This document shows, piece by piece, positions 15,001 to 24,066 of a stretch of 64,000 nucleotides of DNA (position 1 is its first letter; each line of letters opens with the position of its first letter). Source of the DNA: Streptococcus dysgalactiae subsp. dysgalactiae (GTDB taxonomy: Bacteria > Bacillota > Bacilli > Lactobacillales > Streptococcaceae). Position numbers and translations under genes: made by a program. The stretch lies in contig NZ_UHFH01000003.1 of assembly GCF_900459225.1 (NCBI RefSeq), positions 712,501-776,500 of the forward strand. Reading direction: 5' to 3'. Under the pieces are notes generated by a model. The model searched no databases. It saw only the letters and a program-made list of their open reading frames with translations, and was not told the DNA's origin.

Positions 15001-15041
15001 GGGGACAACGGTTGTAAGTCGGTTCGATTCCGACTGTTCCT
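15001..15041 (+). ncRNA. tRNA-like minihelix 2 (acceptor plus T arm only)
   Basis: GGGGACA (15001-15007) pairs with TGTTCCT (15035-15041) with two wobble pairs. A 10-nt linker leads to T stem GTCGG/CCGAC with loop TTCGATT (15023-15029). As with the first element there is no room for D or anticodon arms. The two differ in stem sequence but share architecture, so the fold rather than the sequence seems kept. Confidence 0.55.
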
Positions 15042-15107
15042 GTACTAGTCATCACATAGTGGTGGCTTTTTATTATTTCAAAACAAATAAAAGCAGGAGG
15101 TTTAGGC

Positions 15108-15821
15108 TTGGGTAGAGCAAGAGACCCCAACCGAGACAAAGCATTTGAAATCTATTCAGAACACAATGGAGACATTGAACTGGTTGAGATTGCTGAGTGT
15201 TTGGGTGTTTCAGCTGGCACTGTCCGAGGTTGGAAAAGTAAAGACAAATGGGAACCTAAAATAAAAGGAACGTCCCAAAAGAAAAATACGGAACGCTCCA
15301 AAAAGCCAAGGGGTGCTCCTAAGGGTAGCAAGAACGCTCTAGGACACGGAGCGCCTAAAGGAAACACCAACGCTCTCAAACATGGATTGTTTGCTAAGTA
15401 CCTCCCTCAAGAGGTTTATGAGATAGCTCAAGAGCTATCAAACAAGCATCCTATAGATATACTTTGGGAAAACATCACGCTGACCTATGCTAATCTACTG
15501 CACGCTCAGCGTATTTTATTCGTTCAAGATGTCGATGATAGGAATGCCTTTGTCACAAGCGAGGGTAAGGCTGGTGTGGGCTATGAACATCACACAGCAT
15601 GGGATAAGCAAGGCAAGGCTCTAGCTGCAATAGCAAGGGCACAATCAGAGCTTAAAAGCATGATTAAGACCTATGACGAGTTAACACGTAGCGAGCTTGT
15701 CACTGACGAGCAGCGAACACGTATTGAACTACTTAAAGTCAAGCTCGATGCTGAAAAAGGCTCTAAGCCTGATACTAGCTTAATGAGAGCTTTGTTAGAT
15801 GCTGTTGAGGGAGATGATTAG
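15108..15821 (+). CDS. Terminase small subunit
   Basis: 237 aa from a TTG start at 15108, set by GCAGGAGG 8 nt upstream. Residues about 10-46 form an HTH (AECLGVSAGTVRGWKSKDKW); the GAPKGSKNALGHGAPKGN run is typical of PBSX/TerS-like small subunits. It recognises phage DNA and feeds the large subunit. The stop is followed one base later by the TerL ATG. Confidence 0.88.
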   Translation: MGRARDPNRDKAFEIYSEHNGDIELVEIAECLGVSAGTVRGWKSKDKWEPKIKGTSQKKNTERSKKPRGAPKGSKNALGHGAPKGNTNALKHGLFAKYLPQEVYEIAQELSNKHPIDILWENITLTYANLLHAQRILFVQDVDDRNAFVTSEGKAGVGYEHHTAWDKQGKALAAIARAQSELKSMIKTYDELTRSELVTDEQRTRIELLKVKLDAEKGSKPDTSLMRALLDAVEGDD

Positions 15822-15822
15822 A

Positions 15823-17109
15823 ATGCAGATTGTATTTTCAAACAAGCAAAAAGACATCATTAGACGCCCTTTTAACTACGAATTAGAGGTCAATGAGGGG
15901 ACACCCAGAAGTGGAAAGACCACAGCGGGTCATTTTCGTTACGCTCGATATCTAATTGAGTCAGATGATGAAAACCACCTTGTGGCGGCTTACAATCAAG
16001 AACAAGCTTATCGTTTGTTTATCGACGGCGACGGTACGGGTTTGATGCATATATTTGATGGTAGCTGCGAAATAAAACACGACGAGCGTGGAGATCACTT
16101 GTTAATCATGACACCAAAAGGTAATAAGCACGTCTATTACAAAGGTGGCGGTAAAGTTAATAGCGTTGGTGCTATTACAGGTATGTCTCTAGGCTCAGTG
16201 GTCTTTTGTGAGATTAATCTACTGCATATGGATTTTATTCAGGAGTGTTTTAGGCGTACTTGGGCGGCTAAGCTACGTTATCACCTAGCAGATTTAAACC
16301 CGCCTGCACCACAGCACCCTGTGATTAAAGATGTCTTTGACGTTCAAAACACGAGGTGGACTCATTGGACCATGGATGATAACCCAATCCTGTCCGAGGA
16401 GCGTAAACAAAACATTATCAACAGTCTTAAGAAGAATCCATATCTTTACAAACGAGACGTACTCGGTCAACGGGTCATGCCTCAAGGGGTTATTTATGGC
16501 CTTTTTGACATGGAAAAAAATGTTCTAGATACTTTGATTGGCGCACCAGTAGAGATGTATTTCTGTGCAGATGGGGGTCAATCTGACGCCACCTCTATGT
16601 CTTGTAACATCGTAACAAGGGTTAGAGATAATGGCAAAATAAGCTTTAGACTTAACCGAGTGGCTCACTACTACCACAGCGGAGCTGACACTGGTCAAGT
16701 AAAAGCTATGTCAACCTACGCTTTAGAGTTAAAAGTTTTTATGGACTGGTGCGTTAAAAAGTATCAGATGCACTATACAGAGGTATTTGTAGATCCCGCC
16801 TGTAAATCTTTAAGGGAGGAGTTGCACAAGCTAGGAGTATTTACTCTGGGAGCTCCGAACAATTCTAAAGATGTATCTAGCAAAGCCAAGGGCATCGAGG
16901 TTGGTATCGAGCGTGGTCAAAATATAATCTCAGATGGCGCTTTTTATCTTGTTAATCATAGTGAAGAAGAGTATGACCACTACCACTTTTTAAAAGAGAT
17001 AGGGCTGTACAGTCGTGACGACAATGGCAAACCTATTGATAAAGATAACCATGCCATGGACGAGTTTAGATACAGCGTTAACGTGTTCGTGCATCGATAT
17101 TACAACTAA
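15823..17109 (+). CDS. Terminase large subunit (PBSX-type)
   Basis: 428 aa. Walker A GTPRSGKTTA (residues 26-35), Walker B-like VVFCEI (about 134), and nuclease-domain acidic residues in YFCADGGQSDAT and EVFVDPACK. It is the ATP-driven packaging motor and endonuclease. Start at 15823 has GAGGGAG 8 nt upstream; ATG 15814 is a less likely alternative overlapping the TerS stop. Confidence 0.92.
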   Translation: MQIVFSNKQKDIIRRPFNYELEVNEGTPRSGKTTAGHFRYARYLIESDDENHLVAAYNQEQAYRLFIDGDGTGLMHIFDGSCEIKHDERGDHLLIMTPKGNKHVYYKGGGKVNSVGAITGMSLGSVVFCEINLLHMDFIQECFRRTWAAKLRYHLADLNPPAPQHPVIKDVFDVQNTRWTHWTMDDNPILSEERKQNIINSLKKNPYLYKRDVLGQRVMPQGVIYGLFDMEKNVLDTLIGAPVEMYFCADGGQSDATSMSCNIVTRVRDNGKISFRLNRVAHYYHSGADTGQVKAMSTYALELKVFMDWCVKKYQMHYTEVFVDPACKSLREELHKLGVFTLGAPNNSKDVSSKAKGIEVGIERGQNIISDGAFYLVNHSEEEYDHYHFLKEIGLYSRDDNGKPIDKDNHAMDEFRYSVNVFVHRYYN

Positions 17110-17122
17110 AGGAGCTGCTTAA

Positions 17123-18625
17123 ATGGGGGTAATCCAAAAAATAAAAAATCTTGTTACAAGGAGTAAATACGTGATGACAACGCAGAGTCTTACAAATATA
17201 ACTGATCATCCTAAAATAGCTATCAGTCAGCTAGAGTACGACCGTATAACAACCAATCTAAAGTACTATAAGAGTGATTGGGATAGTGTTTTATACTTAA
17301 ACACGGATGGCGAGGCTAAAAAAAGAGATCTTAACCATCTGCCAATTGCACGGACAGCTGCTAAAAAGATTGCTAGCCTTGTCTTTAATGAGCAAGCAGA
17401 GATTAAGGTTGATGATGATGCGGCTAATAAATTTATTAGTGAGACACTAAAAAACGACCGTTTTAATAAAAACTTCGAGCGGTATCTGGAGAGTTGTTTA
17501 GCGTTAGGCGGATTAGCTATGAGGCCTTATGTGGATGGTGATAAAGTTAGGGTAGCATTTGTTCAAGCGCCTGTTTTTTTGCCACTGCAGAGTAACACGC
17601 AAGACGTTTCGAGTGCCGCCATCGTCATTAAGTCCGTTAAGACAATTAACGGCAAAGAGGTCTATTATACTTTGATAGAGTTCCATGAATGGCGCAGCTC
17701 TGATGATTATGTTATCTCAAATGAGCTATATCGCTCAGATGATAAAACTAAGGTAGGTAGCCGAGCGCCGTTATCTGAGGTATACGAGGACTTAAAAGAC
17801 GAGGCTAAAGTTACAGATGTGACTAGGCCTATCTTCACTTATCTCAAGACCCCTGGAATGAATAACAAGGATATTAATAGCCCACTTGGGTTATCTATCT
17901 TTGATAATGCTAAGACAACGATTGACTTTATCAATACGACCTATGACGAATTTATGTGGGAAGTTAAGATGGGTCAACGTCGAGTTGCTGTGCCAGAGAG
18001 CTTGACTGCTTTAACTATTCGTACCAATGATGGCGATGTTGTTCCAAGGCCTCGCTTCGAGTCTGATCAAAACGTTTATATCCGTATGGGCGGCAGAGAT
18101 TTAGACTCAAGCGCAATACAGGACCTAACAACACCTATTAGAGCGGATGACTATATCAAGGCTATCAACGAGGGGTTGTCGTTATTTGAGATGCAAATAG
18201 GCGTATCTGCTGGATTATTTAGTTTTGATGGCAAGAGCATGAAGACTGCAACAGAAATCGTCTCCGAAAACTCAGACACCTACCAAATGCGTAACAGTAT
18301 TGTTGCTTTAGTAGAGCAATCGCTAAAAGAGTTAGTTATCTCTATATTTGAGATTGCTAAAGCTTATGATTTGTACCAAGGCGAAGCTCCCGGCATGGAT
18401 AACATCAACATAAGTCTTGATGATGGTGTTTTTACAGATCGAGACGCTGAGTTAGACTACTGGATAAAAGTTGTTAATGCTGGCTTTGGCACTCGTGAGA
18501 TGGCAATCCAAAAAGTGCTAAACGTGACAGAGGAAAAAGCTCAAGAAATAGCTGCAGAAATTAATACTGGAATCGTTGACAAAATCAACCAACAGCGTAC
18601 TGATACACATTTATACGGAGAGTGA
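17123..18625 (+). CDS. Portal protein (SPP1 gp6-like)
   Basis: 500 aa. The opening (MGVIQKIKNLVTRSKYVM) and the motifs YYKSDWDSVLYLN and IARTAAKKIASLVFNEQ are typical of SPP1-type portals. It forms the ring at the capsid vertex used for packaging and tail attachment. AAAGGAGCTGC precedes the ATG. Position after TerL and before the minor head protein fits. Confidence 0.9.
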   Translation: MGVIQKIKNLVTRSKYVMTTQSLTNITDHPKIAISQLEYDRITTNLKYYKSDWDSVLYLNTDGEAKKRDLNHLPIARTAAKKIASLVFNEQAEIKVDDDAANKFISETLKNDRFNKNFERYLESCLALGGLAMRPYVDGDKVRVAFVQAPVFLPLQSNTQDVSSAAIVIKSVKTINGKEVYYTLIEFHEWRSSDDYVISNELYRSDDKTKVGSRAPLSEVYEDLKDEAKVTDVTRPIFTYLKTPGMNNKDINSPLGLSIFDNAKTTIDFINTTYDEFMWEVKMGQRRVAVPESLTALTIRTNDGDVVPRPRFESDQNVYIRMGGRDLDSSAIQDLTTPIRADDYIKAINEGLSLFEMQIGVSAGLFSFDGKSMKTATEIVSENSDTYQMRNSIVALVEQSLKELVISIFEIAKAYDLYQGEAPGMDNINISLDDGVFTDRDAELDYWIKVVNAGFGTREMAIQKVLNVTEEKAQEIAAEINTGIVDKINQQRTDTHLYGE

Positions 18626-18629
18626 TTAG

Positions 18630-20123
18630 ATGAAAAAGAAGCCTATTAAGTTAAATGACGAACAGCTTCTTTTGGAAGCTAGTCAGTTATCTGATATGTA
18701 TCATCAGCTGACTCTTGATTTATTTGACCAAGTGATTGAGAGGATAAAAGCCAGAGGCCCAGCGAGCTTAGCCGATAATCCTTATCTTTGGCAAGCTAAT
18801 AAGTTACACGAAGCTGGACTGCTTAATGCAGATAATATTAAGCTCATTGCAAAGTATTCTGGCATTGCGGAAGCTCAACTTCGCTATATCATTGAGAATG
18901 AAGGATTCAAAATTTATAAAAATACATCTGAGCAGCTAGAAGAGGCTTTAGGTAGAGAGTCTGGGGTAAACAGTACTATCCAAGACGACCTATCTAACTA
19001 TGCTAGACAAGCTATTGATGATGTGCATAATTTGATTAATACCACTTTGCCAATTAGTGTCATAGGGGCTTATCAAGGGATCATCCAAGACGCTGTTGCC
19101 GGTGTGGTGACAGGCTTAAAAACACCTGACAAAGCTATCAATCAAACTGTGATGAAGTGGTTTAAAAAGGGTTTTTACGGCTTTACAGATAAAGCTGGGA
19201 GAAAGTGGAGAGCAGACTCTTATGCTCGTACCGTTATCAATACTACGACTTGGCGAGTCTTTAACGAAGCCAAAGAAGCCCCTGCTAGGGAGTTTGGCAT
19301 TGATACCTTCTATTACTCAAAAAAAGCTACAGCTAGAGAGATGTGTGCACCTTTGCAGCATCAAATTGTCACCACTGGCGAAGCGAGAGAAGAAGGAGGA
19401 ATAAAAATCTTAGCTTTATCTGATTACGGGCATGGTGAGCCTGATGGATGCTTGGGAATCAACTGCAAGCACACTAAAACGCCGTTTGTCGTCGGTGTGA
19501 ATAGTAAGCCAGAATTGCCAGAACATCTAAAAAATATCACTTCTGCACAAGCTAAAGCTAATGCGAATGCGCAAGCTAAGAAGAGGGCAATTGAGAGATC
19601 AATCCGTAAAAGCAAAGAGCTACTGCATGTTGCAAAGCAATTGGGTGATAAAGAGTTGATTAGGCAATATCAATCGGATGTTAGAAGTAAACAAGATGCA
19701 CTTAATCATCTGATAAACAACAATGCCTTTTTACATCGCAATCAAGCTAGAGAAAAGCGTTACAATAATCCTTATACCAAAACTCAAAGTGAAGTCGAAG
19801 TTAGAAAAGAAAAAGCTAAATTAGATAAACGTAGGGATGTTGAAAGTGCTATAATAGGAGTAGAAACTAGTGAGGGGATACCGCTAAAAATAACAAAGCA
19901 TTTAGCCGAAAGGGCGGTGCTGAGAAATGTAGCACCTATTGATATTGTCGATTCTATAAAAGAACCGTTGAAGATAGCTCCTATTAAGTACGATAACCTT
20001 GATAGACCTTCCCAAAAATACATTGGTAAGCGTGTATCAACAGTAATAAACCCTATAGACGGAAATATTGTTACAGTTCATGCTACTAGCACGAGAATCC
20101 GCAAAAAATATGGAGGAAATTGA
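18630..20123 (+). CDS. Minor head protein (phage_min_cap2) with nuclease-like C-terminal domain
   Basis: 497 aa. Residues about 1-300 match phage minor capsid protein 2 (SPP1 gp7-like), including SYARTVINTTTWRVFNEAK and a CAPLQHQ...GCLGINCKH cysteine/histidine set. A charged coil (about 310-400) links to a C-terminal domain (about 410-497) with TKHLAERAVLRNV, IGKRVSTVINP and VHATSTRIRKKYGG. That pattern resembles the BECR-fold nuclease domains (PBECR families) found at the ends of phage head proteins. The stop overlaps the next small gene (TGATG), which may encode its immunity partner. The toxin reading is inference. Confidence 0.85.
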   Translation: MKKKPIKLNDEQLLLEASQLSDMYHQLTLDLFDQVIERIKARGPASLADNPYLWQANKLHEAGLLNADNIKLIAKYSGIAEAQLRYIIENEGFKIYKNTSEQLEEALGRESGVNSTIQDDLSNYARQAIDDVHNLINTTLPISVIGAYQGIIQDAVAGVVTGLKTPDKAINQTVMKWFKKGFYGFTDKAGRKWRADSYARTVINTTTWRVFNEAKEAPAREFGIDTFYYSKKATAREMCAPLQHQIVTTGEAREEGGIKILALSDYGHGEPDGCLGINCKHTKTPFVVGVNSKPELPEHLKNITSAQAKANANAQAKKRAIERSIRKSKELLHVAKQLGDKELIRQYQSDVRSKQDALNHLINNNAFLHRNQAREKRYNNPYTKTQSEVEVRKEKAKLDKRRDVESAIIGVETSEGIPLKITKHLAERAVLRNVAPIDIVDSIKEPLKIAPIKYDNLDRPSQKYIGKRVSTVINPIDGNIVTVHATSTRIRKKYGGN

Positions 20124-20350
20124 TGAAATTAAAAAGTATTTTAAATGATAGTCAAATAGATTTTGTCAAAAATGAACTTCCGGGATTACCTGTGGATATA
20201 GATGTTAATTCCGAAAAGTATGATGTTTTTTGTGAAGGTATAGAGACTTACTACCAGACAGAAAGCTTTGATGAGAAGTACAATATAACAGCTAAAGGTA
20301 AACTAGCTGAGAGTATTATTGATTTACTGACTGATAAAGGTTATTGGTGA
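20123..20350 (+). CDS. Small acidic protein coupled to minor head protein, candidate immunity protein
   Basis: 75 aa, acidic (LPGLPVDIDVNSEKYDVFCE...). ATG 20123 overlaps the stop of the minor head gene (TGATG) and has TGGAGGAA upstream. The length, acidity and coupling to a gene with a nuclease-like tail are what is expected of an immunity protein. I do not recognise the family. Confidence 0.6.
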   Translation: MKLKSILNDSQIDFVKNELPGLPVDIDVNSEKYDVFCEGIETYYQTESFDEKYNITAKGKLAESIIDLLTDKGYW

Positions 20351-20423
20351 CACGACTTATTAAATCTAGAGCATTTAGCTAAAGGCTAGGTGCTTTTTTT
20401 GTACCTAAAAACAGGAGGAAGAC

Positions 20424-20690
20424 ATGAATAAACGCATCAAGAAAAAACGTAAATTGGAAACAGCTATTGTGTTGCTTGTTGCAGAGAATGCCATGCAAGC
20501 AGAAGCTATTAAAAATCAGAACCGACAAATTGCAGAGCTGAGAGCGGTTGTACAACAAAACGCCCAAGCTACCAATGAAGAGTTTGCGTCTGTTAAAGCT
20601 GCTACTTTAGATAACCAATCAGCCATCAAGGCAATTGGTGACACGGTTAACTACGTCAAGAAAAACTACAAACGTAAGTGGGGCAAATAA
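20424..20690 (+). CDS. Small coiled-coil head-region protein
   Basis: 88 aa with a basic start (MNKRIKKKRKLE), a hydrophobic/alanine helix, then a coiled coil (IKNQNRQIAELRAVVQQNAQ) and a basic end (KKNYKRKWGK). ACAGGAGGAAGAC precedes the ATG. Such genes occur between minor head and scaffold genes in streptococcal phages. Function unknown. Confidence 0.6.
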   Translation: MNKRIKKKRKLETAIVLLVAENAMQAEAIKNQNRQIAELRAVVQQNAQATNEEFASVKAATLDNQSAIKAIGDTVNYVKKNYKRKWGK

Positions 20691-20832
20691 AGTTTAACCG
20701 TGTCGAATTCGACCCCTTTTACAAATCAAATCTAAACCAAGTCGTAGCAATACGGCTTTTTATTGTGCCTTTATCCGCAGGCGTTAAAGAACGGAAATCA
20801 GCGACCTATCGCTTTTATAGGAGGAAATGCAC

Positions 20833-21441
20833 ATGGAAAATGTGACAAACGAAAACGTCGACCAAGAGACTACTGGCTTGGAAAGTAATCAACAAGAAGA
20901 TAAAGCATTTACACAAGATGATTTGAATCGAGTGGGAACTAAAGAGCATTCTAAAGGCTATAACAAAGCGGTTAAAGACTTAGGTTTTGATGACGTGGAG
21001 TCAGCCAAGGATGCACTAAAAGCCTTCAAAGAGTGGCAAGAGTCACAAAAAAGCGAGTCAGAAAAACAGACAGAAATCTTGAATGCTAAAGACAAAGAGC
21101 TTGAGGAAGCTCGGGCAAACAATAAGGCTCTTAATGCAAAGCTAGCGGCAATGTCTTTAGGTGTGAACGCTGAATCTATTGATGATGTGATTGCACTATC
21201 TGAGCGTCTTGTCACTGACGAGACAAGCATAGAGGATGCAATCAAAACGGTTTTGGGTAAGTATCCTCACTTTGGCCAAACAAAGGATAAAGCTCCTAAA
21301 ATCACAGTGGCAGGCAATCCGTCTGCTGATAACGGACAAGGTTCGGTGTCTAAGGAAGACTTCGCGAAGATGTCTTACCAAGAAAAACTGGACCTAAAAC
21401 TAAAAAATAAGAATCTTTATGACCAATTGAAAGGAAATTAA
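20833..21441 (+). CDS. Capsid scaffolding protein (DUF4355)
   Basis: 202 aa. ATG 20833 is preferred because ATAGGAGGAA is 8 nt upstream; the ATG at 20827 is too close. Acidic and helical, with FTQDDLNRVGTKEHSKGY at the start and a long central coil, and a conserved-looking C-terminus (MSYQEKLDLKLKNKNLYDQL). DUF4355 proteins guide procapsid assembly and sit just before the capsid gene, as here. Confidence 0.85.
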   Translation: MENVTNENVDQETTGLESNQQEDKAFTQDDLNRVGTKEHSKGYNKAVKDLGFDDVESAKDALKAFKEWQESQKSESEKQTEILNAKDKELEEARANNKALNAKLAAMSLGVNAESIDDVIALSERLVTDETSIEDAIKTVLGKYPHFGQTKDKAPKITVAGNPSADNGQGSVSKEDFAKMSYQEKLDLKLKNKNLYDQLKGN

Positions 21442-21444
21442 AAC

Positions 21445-22281
21445 ATGGCAGTAGGAACAACTAAAATGGCACAAATGCTAGACCCTGAGGTTCTAGCGGA
21501 TATGATTGACGCAGAGGTAGGGAAAGCGATTCGCTTTGCTCCTCTCGCTGAAGTAGACACAACTTTAGAAGGACAACCAGGTACAACTTTAACAGTGCCT
21601 AAATGGGATTACATCGGTGACGCAGAAGATGTCGCTGAGGGAGAAGCTATCCCAATGACCCAACTTGGATTTAAAAAGACCACAATGAAAATCAAAAAAG
21701 CGGGTAAAGGTGTAGAAATTACTGACGAAGCTATTTTATCTGGGTACGGCGATCCAGTAGGCCAGGCAGCAAAGCAAATCGTAGAAGCTATTGACCACAA
21801 AGTTGATGCGGATGTATTGACTGCCCTTAGTGGTTCTACTCAAACTGTTAGCGCTCCTGCTTCTGTTGAGGGAGTATCTCAAGCGCTCGACATCTTTAAT
21901 GATGAGGACGATGCTGAGACAGTTATTGTCATGAACCCAGCAGATGCATCTACTCTACGTTTAAATGCTGCGAAGGAGTGGTTAGGCGCTACCGAGGTTG
22001 GAGCAAATCGTGTTGTCTCTGGTGTTTATGGTGAAGTTTTAGGGGTACAAATTGTGCGTTCTCGCAAATGCCCTAAAGGAACCGCTTATATGGTCCGCAA
22101 AGGTGCACTACGTATCATGCTTAAACGAAACACAATGGTTGAGACAGACCGTGATATTACAAAAGCGATTAATCAAATTGTAGCCAATAAGCATTATGGT
22201 GTTTATCTTTATAAAGCCGAAAAAGCAGTTAAAATTACAATCACAGAGGCCAAGAAGAAAGAGAAAAGCTTTGAAATGTAG
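21445..22281 (+). CDS. Major capsid protein, N4-gp56 family
   Basis: 278 aa, starting MAVGTTKMAQMLDPEVLADM. The segments GTTLTVPKWDYIGDAEDVAEG and KAGKGVEITDEAILSGYGDP match N4-gp56-type HK97-fold capsid proteins. It directly follows the scaffold gene. No protease gene is seen nearby. Confidence 0.9.
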   Translation: MAVGTTKMAQMLDPEVLADMIDAEVGKAIRFAPLAEVDTTLEGQPGTTLTVPKWDYIGDAEDVAEGEAIPMTQLGFKKTTMKIKKAGKGVEITDEAILSGYGDPVGQAAKQIVEAIDHKVDADVLTALSGSTQTVSAPASVEGVSQALDIFNDEDDAETVIVMNPADASTLRLNAAKEWLGATEVGANRVVSGVYGEVLGVQIVRSRKCPKGTAYMVRKGALRIMLKRNTMVETDRDITKAINQIVANKHYGVYLYKAEKAVKITITEAKKKEKSFEM

Positions 22282-22290
22282 AGGTGGCAT

Positions 22291-22560
22291 ATGAACAAAT
22301 ACAGATCAACGGTAGACTTTACAAGCAGGGCTGAGGGAGTCTCATGCTCAGAGGGGCAAATCGTGGAATTAGATGGAGCTGTTGCTAATCAAATCAATGA
22401 TAAAGCATCCGAAAAATTCCCTGATTATGCTCCTTTTTTGGAGCTTGTCGAACGCAAAAAACAGACAGTTGCTGACATCAAAAAAGCTTTAGGAGAAAGA
22501 GGTATTGATTACCCGCCCAAGGCTACAAAAGAGGAGTTGTTAGCGTTACTAGTGGAATAG
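22291..22560 (+). CDS. HeH/LEM-domain head protein
   Basis: 89 aa. The C-terminal part (TVADIKKALGERGIDYPPKA then TKEELLALL) is a HeH/SAP-like helix-extension-helix, which often binds nucleic acid. The N-terminal part is beta-like. Placed between capsid and connector genes; a head-decoration or DNA-contact role is possible. Confidence 0.75.
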   Translation: MNKYRSTVDFTSRAEGVSCSEGQIVELDGAVANQINDKASEKFPDYAPFLELVERKKQTVADIKKALGERGIDYPPKATKEELLALLVE

Positions 22561-22582
22561 ATAGCCACTTTATTCGGGGGAG

Positions 22583-22993
22583 GTGGTTATTATCGCTTTT
22601 TTAACGCAAAAAGAATTTGAAGATTTGGGTTTTGCTACAGTCGAAGAGTTTGAGAAACTGGAAAAGCGTGCAGGTCACGCAGTTAACCTTTATTGTCGCA
22701 ATCGCTACGATTATAAGCCCTTTGAAAAAGAACTAATCTTTATCCAAAAGGCTGTAAAGCGGGCAATCGCTTATCAGATAGCATATTTCAATGACTCAGG
22801 AGTAATGACAGCAGAGGATAAGCAATCCTTTGCTGGAATATCTCTAGGACGGACAAGTATTAGCTACACTGTCGGGCATGGCCAAGGCAGCCAACAAAAA
22901 ACTCTGGCAGACAGGTTTAATCTCTGTCTAGATGCAGAGAATGAGTTACTAGCTGTTGGGTTAGGATATACAGGTATTAGCTATGATCGATAA
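22583..22993 (+). CDS. Head-tail connector protein
   Basis: 136 aa. The sequence (LTQKEFEDLGFATVEEFEKL ... AVNLYCRNRYDY) matches small phage head-tail connectors (SPP1 gp15-like). The GTG at 22583 abuts GGGGGAGG; a near-cognate ATT at 22589 is better spaced but unusual, so the start is not settled. It overlaps the next gene by 11 bp. Confidence 0.78.
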   Translation: MVIIAFLTQKEFEDLGFATVEEFEKLEKRAGHAVNLYCRNRYDYKPFEKELIFIQKAVKRAIAYQIAYFNDSGVMTAEDKQSFAGISLGRTSISYTVGHGQGSQQKTLADRFNLCLDAENELLAVGLGYTGISYDR

Positions 22994-23315
22994 AAGACTA
23001 CTTATTGACGAACTGCAGGTAAGACTTGTTAAAGATAAAGGGGATTATGGAGGGTTTGTCTATGATGAGCCCTTTACACTCTCTCCCGTTAGGTTTGACC
23101 GTAATCTTGCAACCGCAGGTAAAGATAATGCAAGGCAAGAGACTAAGCCGTCGGTTATCTTTATTTATCCTAAATACTGTAAGACAGTAGCCGATAGGTC
23201 ATGGGTTGATGCTGTTGTCGCTGATGGTGATACTGAGTACACCGTTGATAAAGTGATACCAGTCTACCACCCACTCACAAACAAAGTTTTTTGTTACGAA
23301 GTGGAGGTTATTTAA
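22983..23315 (+). CDS. Minor capsid/head closure protein (Minor_capsid_1)
   Basis: 110 aa. KDKGDYGGFVYDEPFTLSPV and NARQETKPSVIFIYPKY match the first of the three consecutive putative minor capsid families in streptococcal phages. Likely the head-completion stopper. The stop (TAA 23313-23315) overlaps the next ATG. Confidence 0.78.
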   Translation: MIDKRLLIDELQVRLVKDKGDYGGFVYDEPFTLSPVRFDRNLATAGKDNARQETKPSVIFIYPKYCKTVADRSWVDAVVADGDTEYTVDKVIPVYHPLTNKVFCYEVEVI

Positions 23316-23671
23316 TGGCTAAGATAGTGGTAGAGTTGGGAGGCATTAAGCGTAAAGTATCTCCTCGAGCGCTAGCTAAAGGAAAACTTATCATGAACAA
23401 CCAAGTCATGATGTCCATGAACCCTTATGTTCCGTACAGAGACGGAGCTTTGAGAGGAAGCTCGAGAGCTAATAGCGTAGGCGTAACGTGGAGTGGACCA
23501 CATGCTAGAGCCCAGTTTTATGGTGGTGCTTACAACAAGTACAAGTCCTTTAAATTTAAAAAGTACACAACACCAGGTACAGGCAAACGTTGGGATAAAC
23601 GTGCGTTAGCTAATGCAACAATTGTCAAGGATTGGGAAAAATCCTTACTGAGAGGAATGGGATTTAAATGA
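23315..23671 (+). CDS. Minor capsid/tail completion protein (Minor_capsid_2)
   Basis: 118 aa from ATG 23315 (GGAGGTTATTTA before it). The pattern MNPYVPYRDGALRGS followed by YNKYKSFKFKKYTTPGTGKRW is typical of Minor_capsid_2 (HK97 gp10-like). Basic. Overlaps the next gene by 4 bp. Confidence 0.8.
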   Translation: MAKIVVELGGIKRKVSPRALAKGKLIMNNQVMMSMNPYVPYRDGALRGSSRANSVGVTWSGPHARAQFYGGAYNKYKSFKFKKYTTPGTGKRWDKRALANATIVKDWEKSLLRGMGFK

Positions 23672-24066
23672 CAAATGACTTTGCAACTGTTTTGAGGCAA
23701 TTTGTCGAAGGATTAGACTTAGGTATAAAGCCTAGACTTGACTATCTAACAAGACAAGAAGACCTAGCCATTTATCCAATGCCAGGCGGGAAGGTAAATA
23801 ACGAGTACATGGATGGTACTCGTGAGATAAGCCTGCCTTTTGAGATTGCAATCAAAACTAAAAATCAGGAGTTGGCAAACACTGTGATGTGGACTATTAA
23901 CAGCGCTTTGTCTAACTTTGACTTAAAATTACCAAGTCTTAATAATTCGTACACATTTACTAGCCTTGATGTCGAAAAGCCATTTTTAAATGACTTAAGC
24001 GACCAAGGCTTTTATATTTATGTGCTGGATATTACAGCACACCTAGAAATAGAAGGGAAAAACTAA
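23668..24066 (+). CDS. Tail terminator-like protein (Minor_capsid_3)
   Basis: 132 aa, beginning MTNDFATVLRQFVEGLDLG. Third of the conserved connector trio; proteins here cap the tail tube at the head side. The last base is shared with the tail tube ATG. Confidence 0.75.
   Translation: MTNDFATVLRQFVEGLDLGIKPRLDYLTRQEDLAIYPMPGGKVNNEYMDGTREISLPFEIAIKTKNQELANTVMWTINSALSNFDLKLPSLNNSYTFTSLDVEKPFLNDLSDQGFYIYVLDITAHLEIEGKN

Larger units (their letters stand above)
14677..15107. other. Non-coding packaging-leader region, dense in RNA folds
   Basis: 431 bp between arpU-like and terS genes. Contents: a 12-bp perfect inverted repeat (14730-14814), two tRNA-like minihelices (14839-14882, 15001-15041), a small GCGTC/GACGC hairpin (14886-14900), a terminator-like hairpin (14903-14948), and a nested stem between 14954 and 14998. 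No SD-led ORF was found. It likely contains the late promoter and perhaps the packaging start site. Confidence 0.6.

Noticed and set aside
14839..15041. Two complete tRNA genes
   Set aside because: Only 10-12 nt lie between the acceptor and T stems, so there is no D arm or anticodon arm. Reported as tRNA-like minihelices instead.
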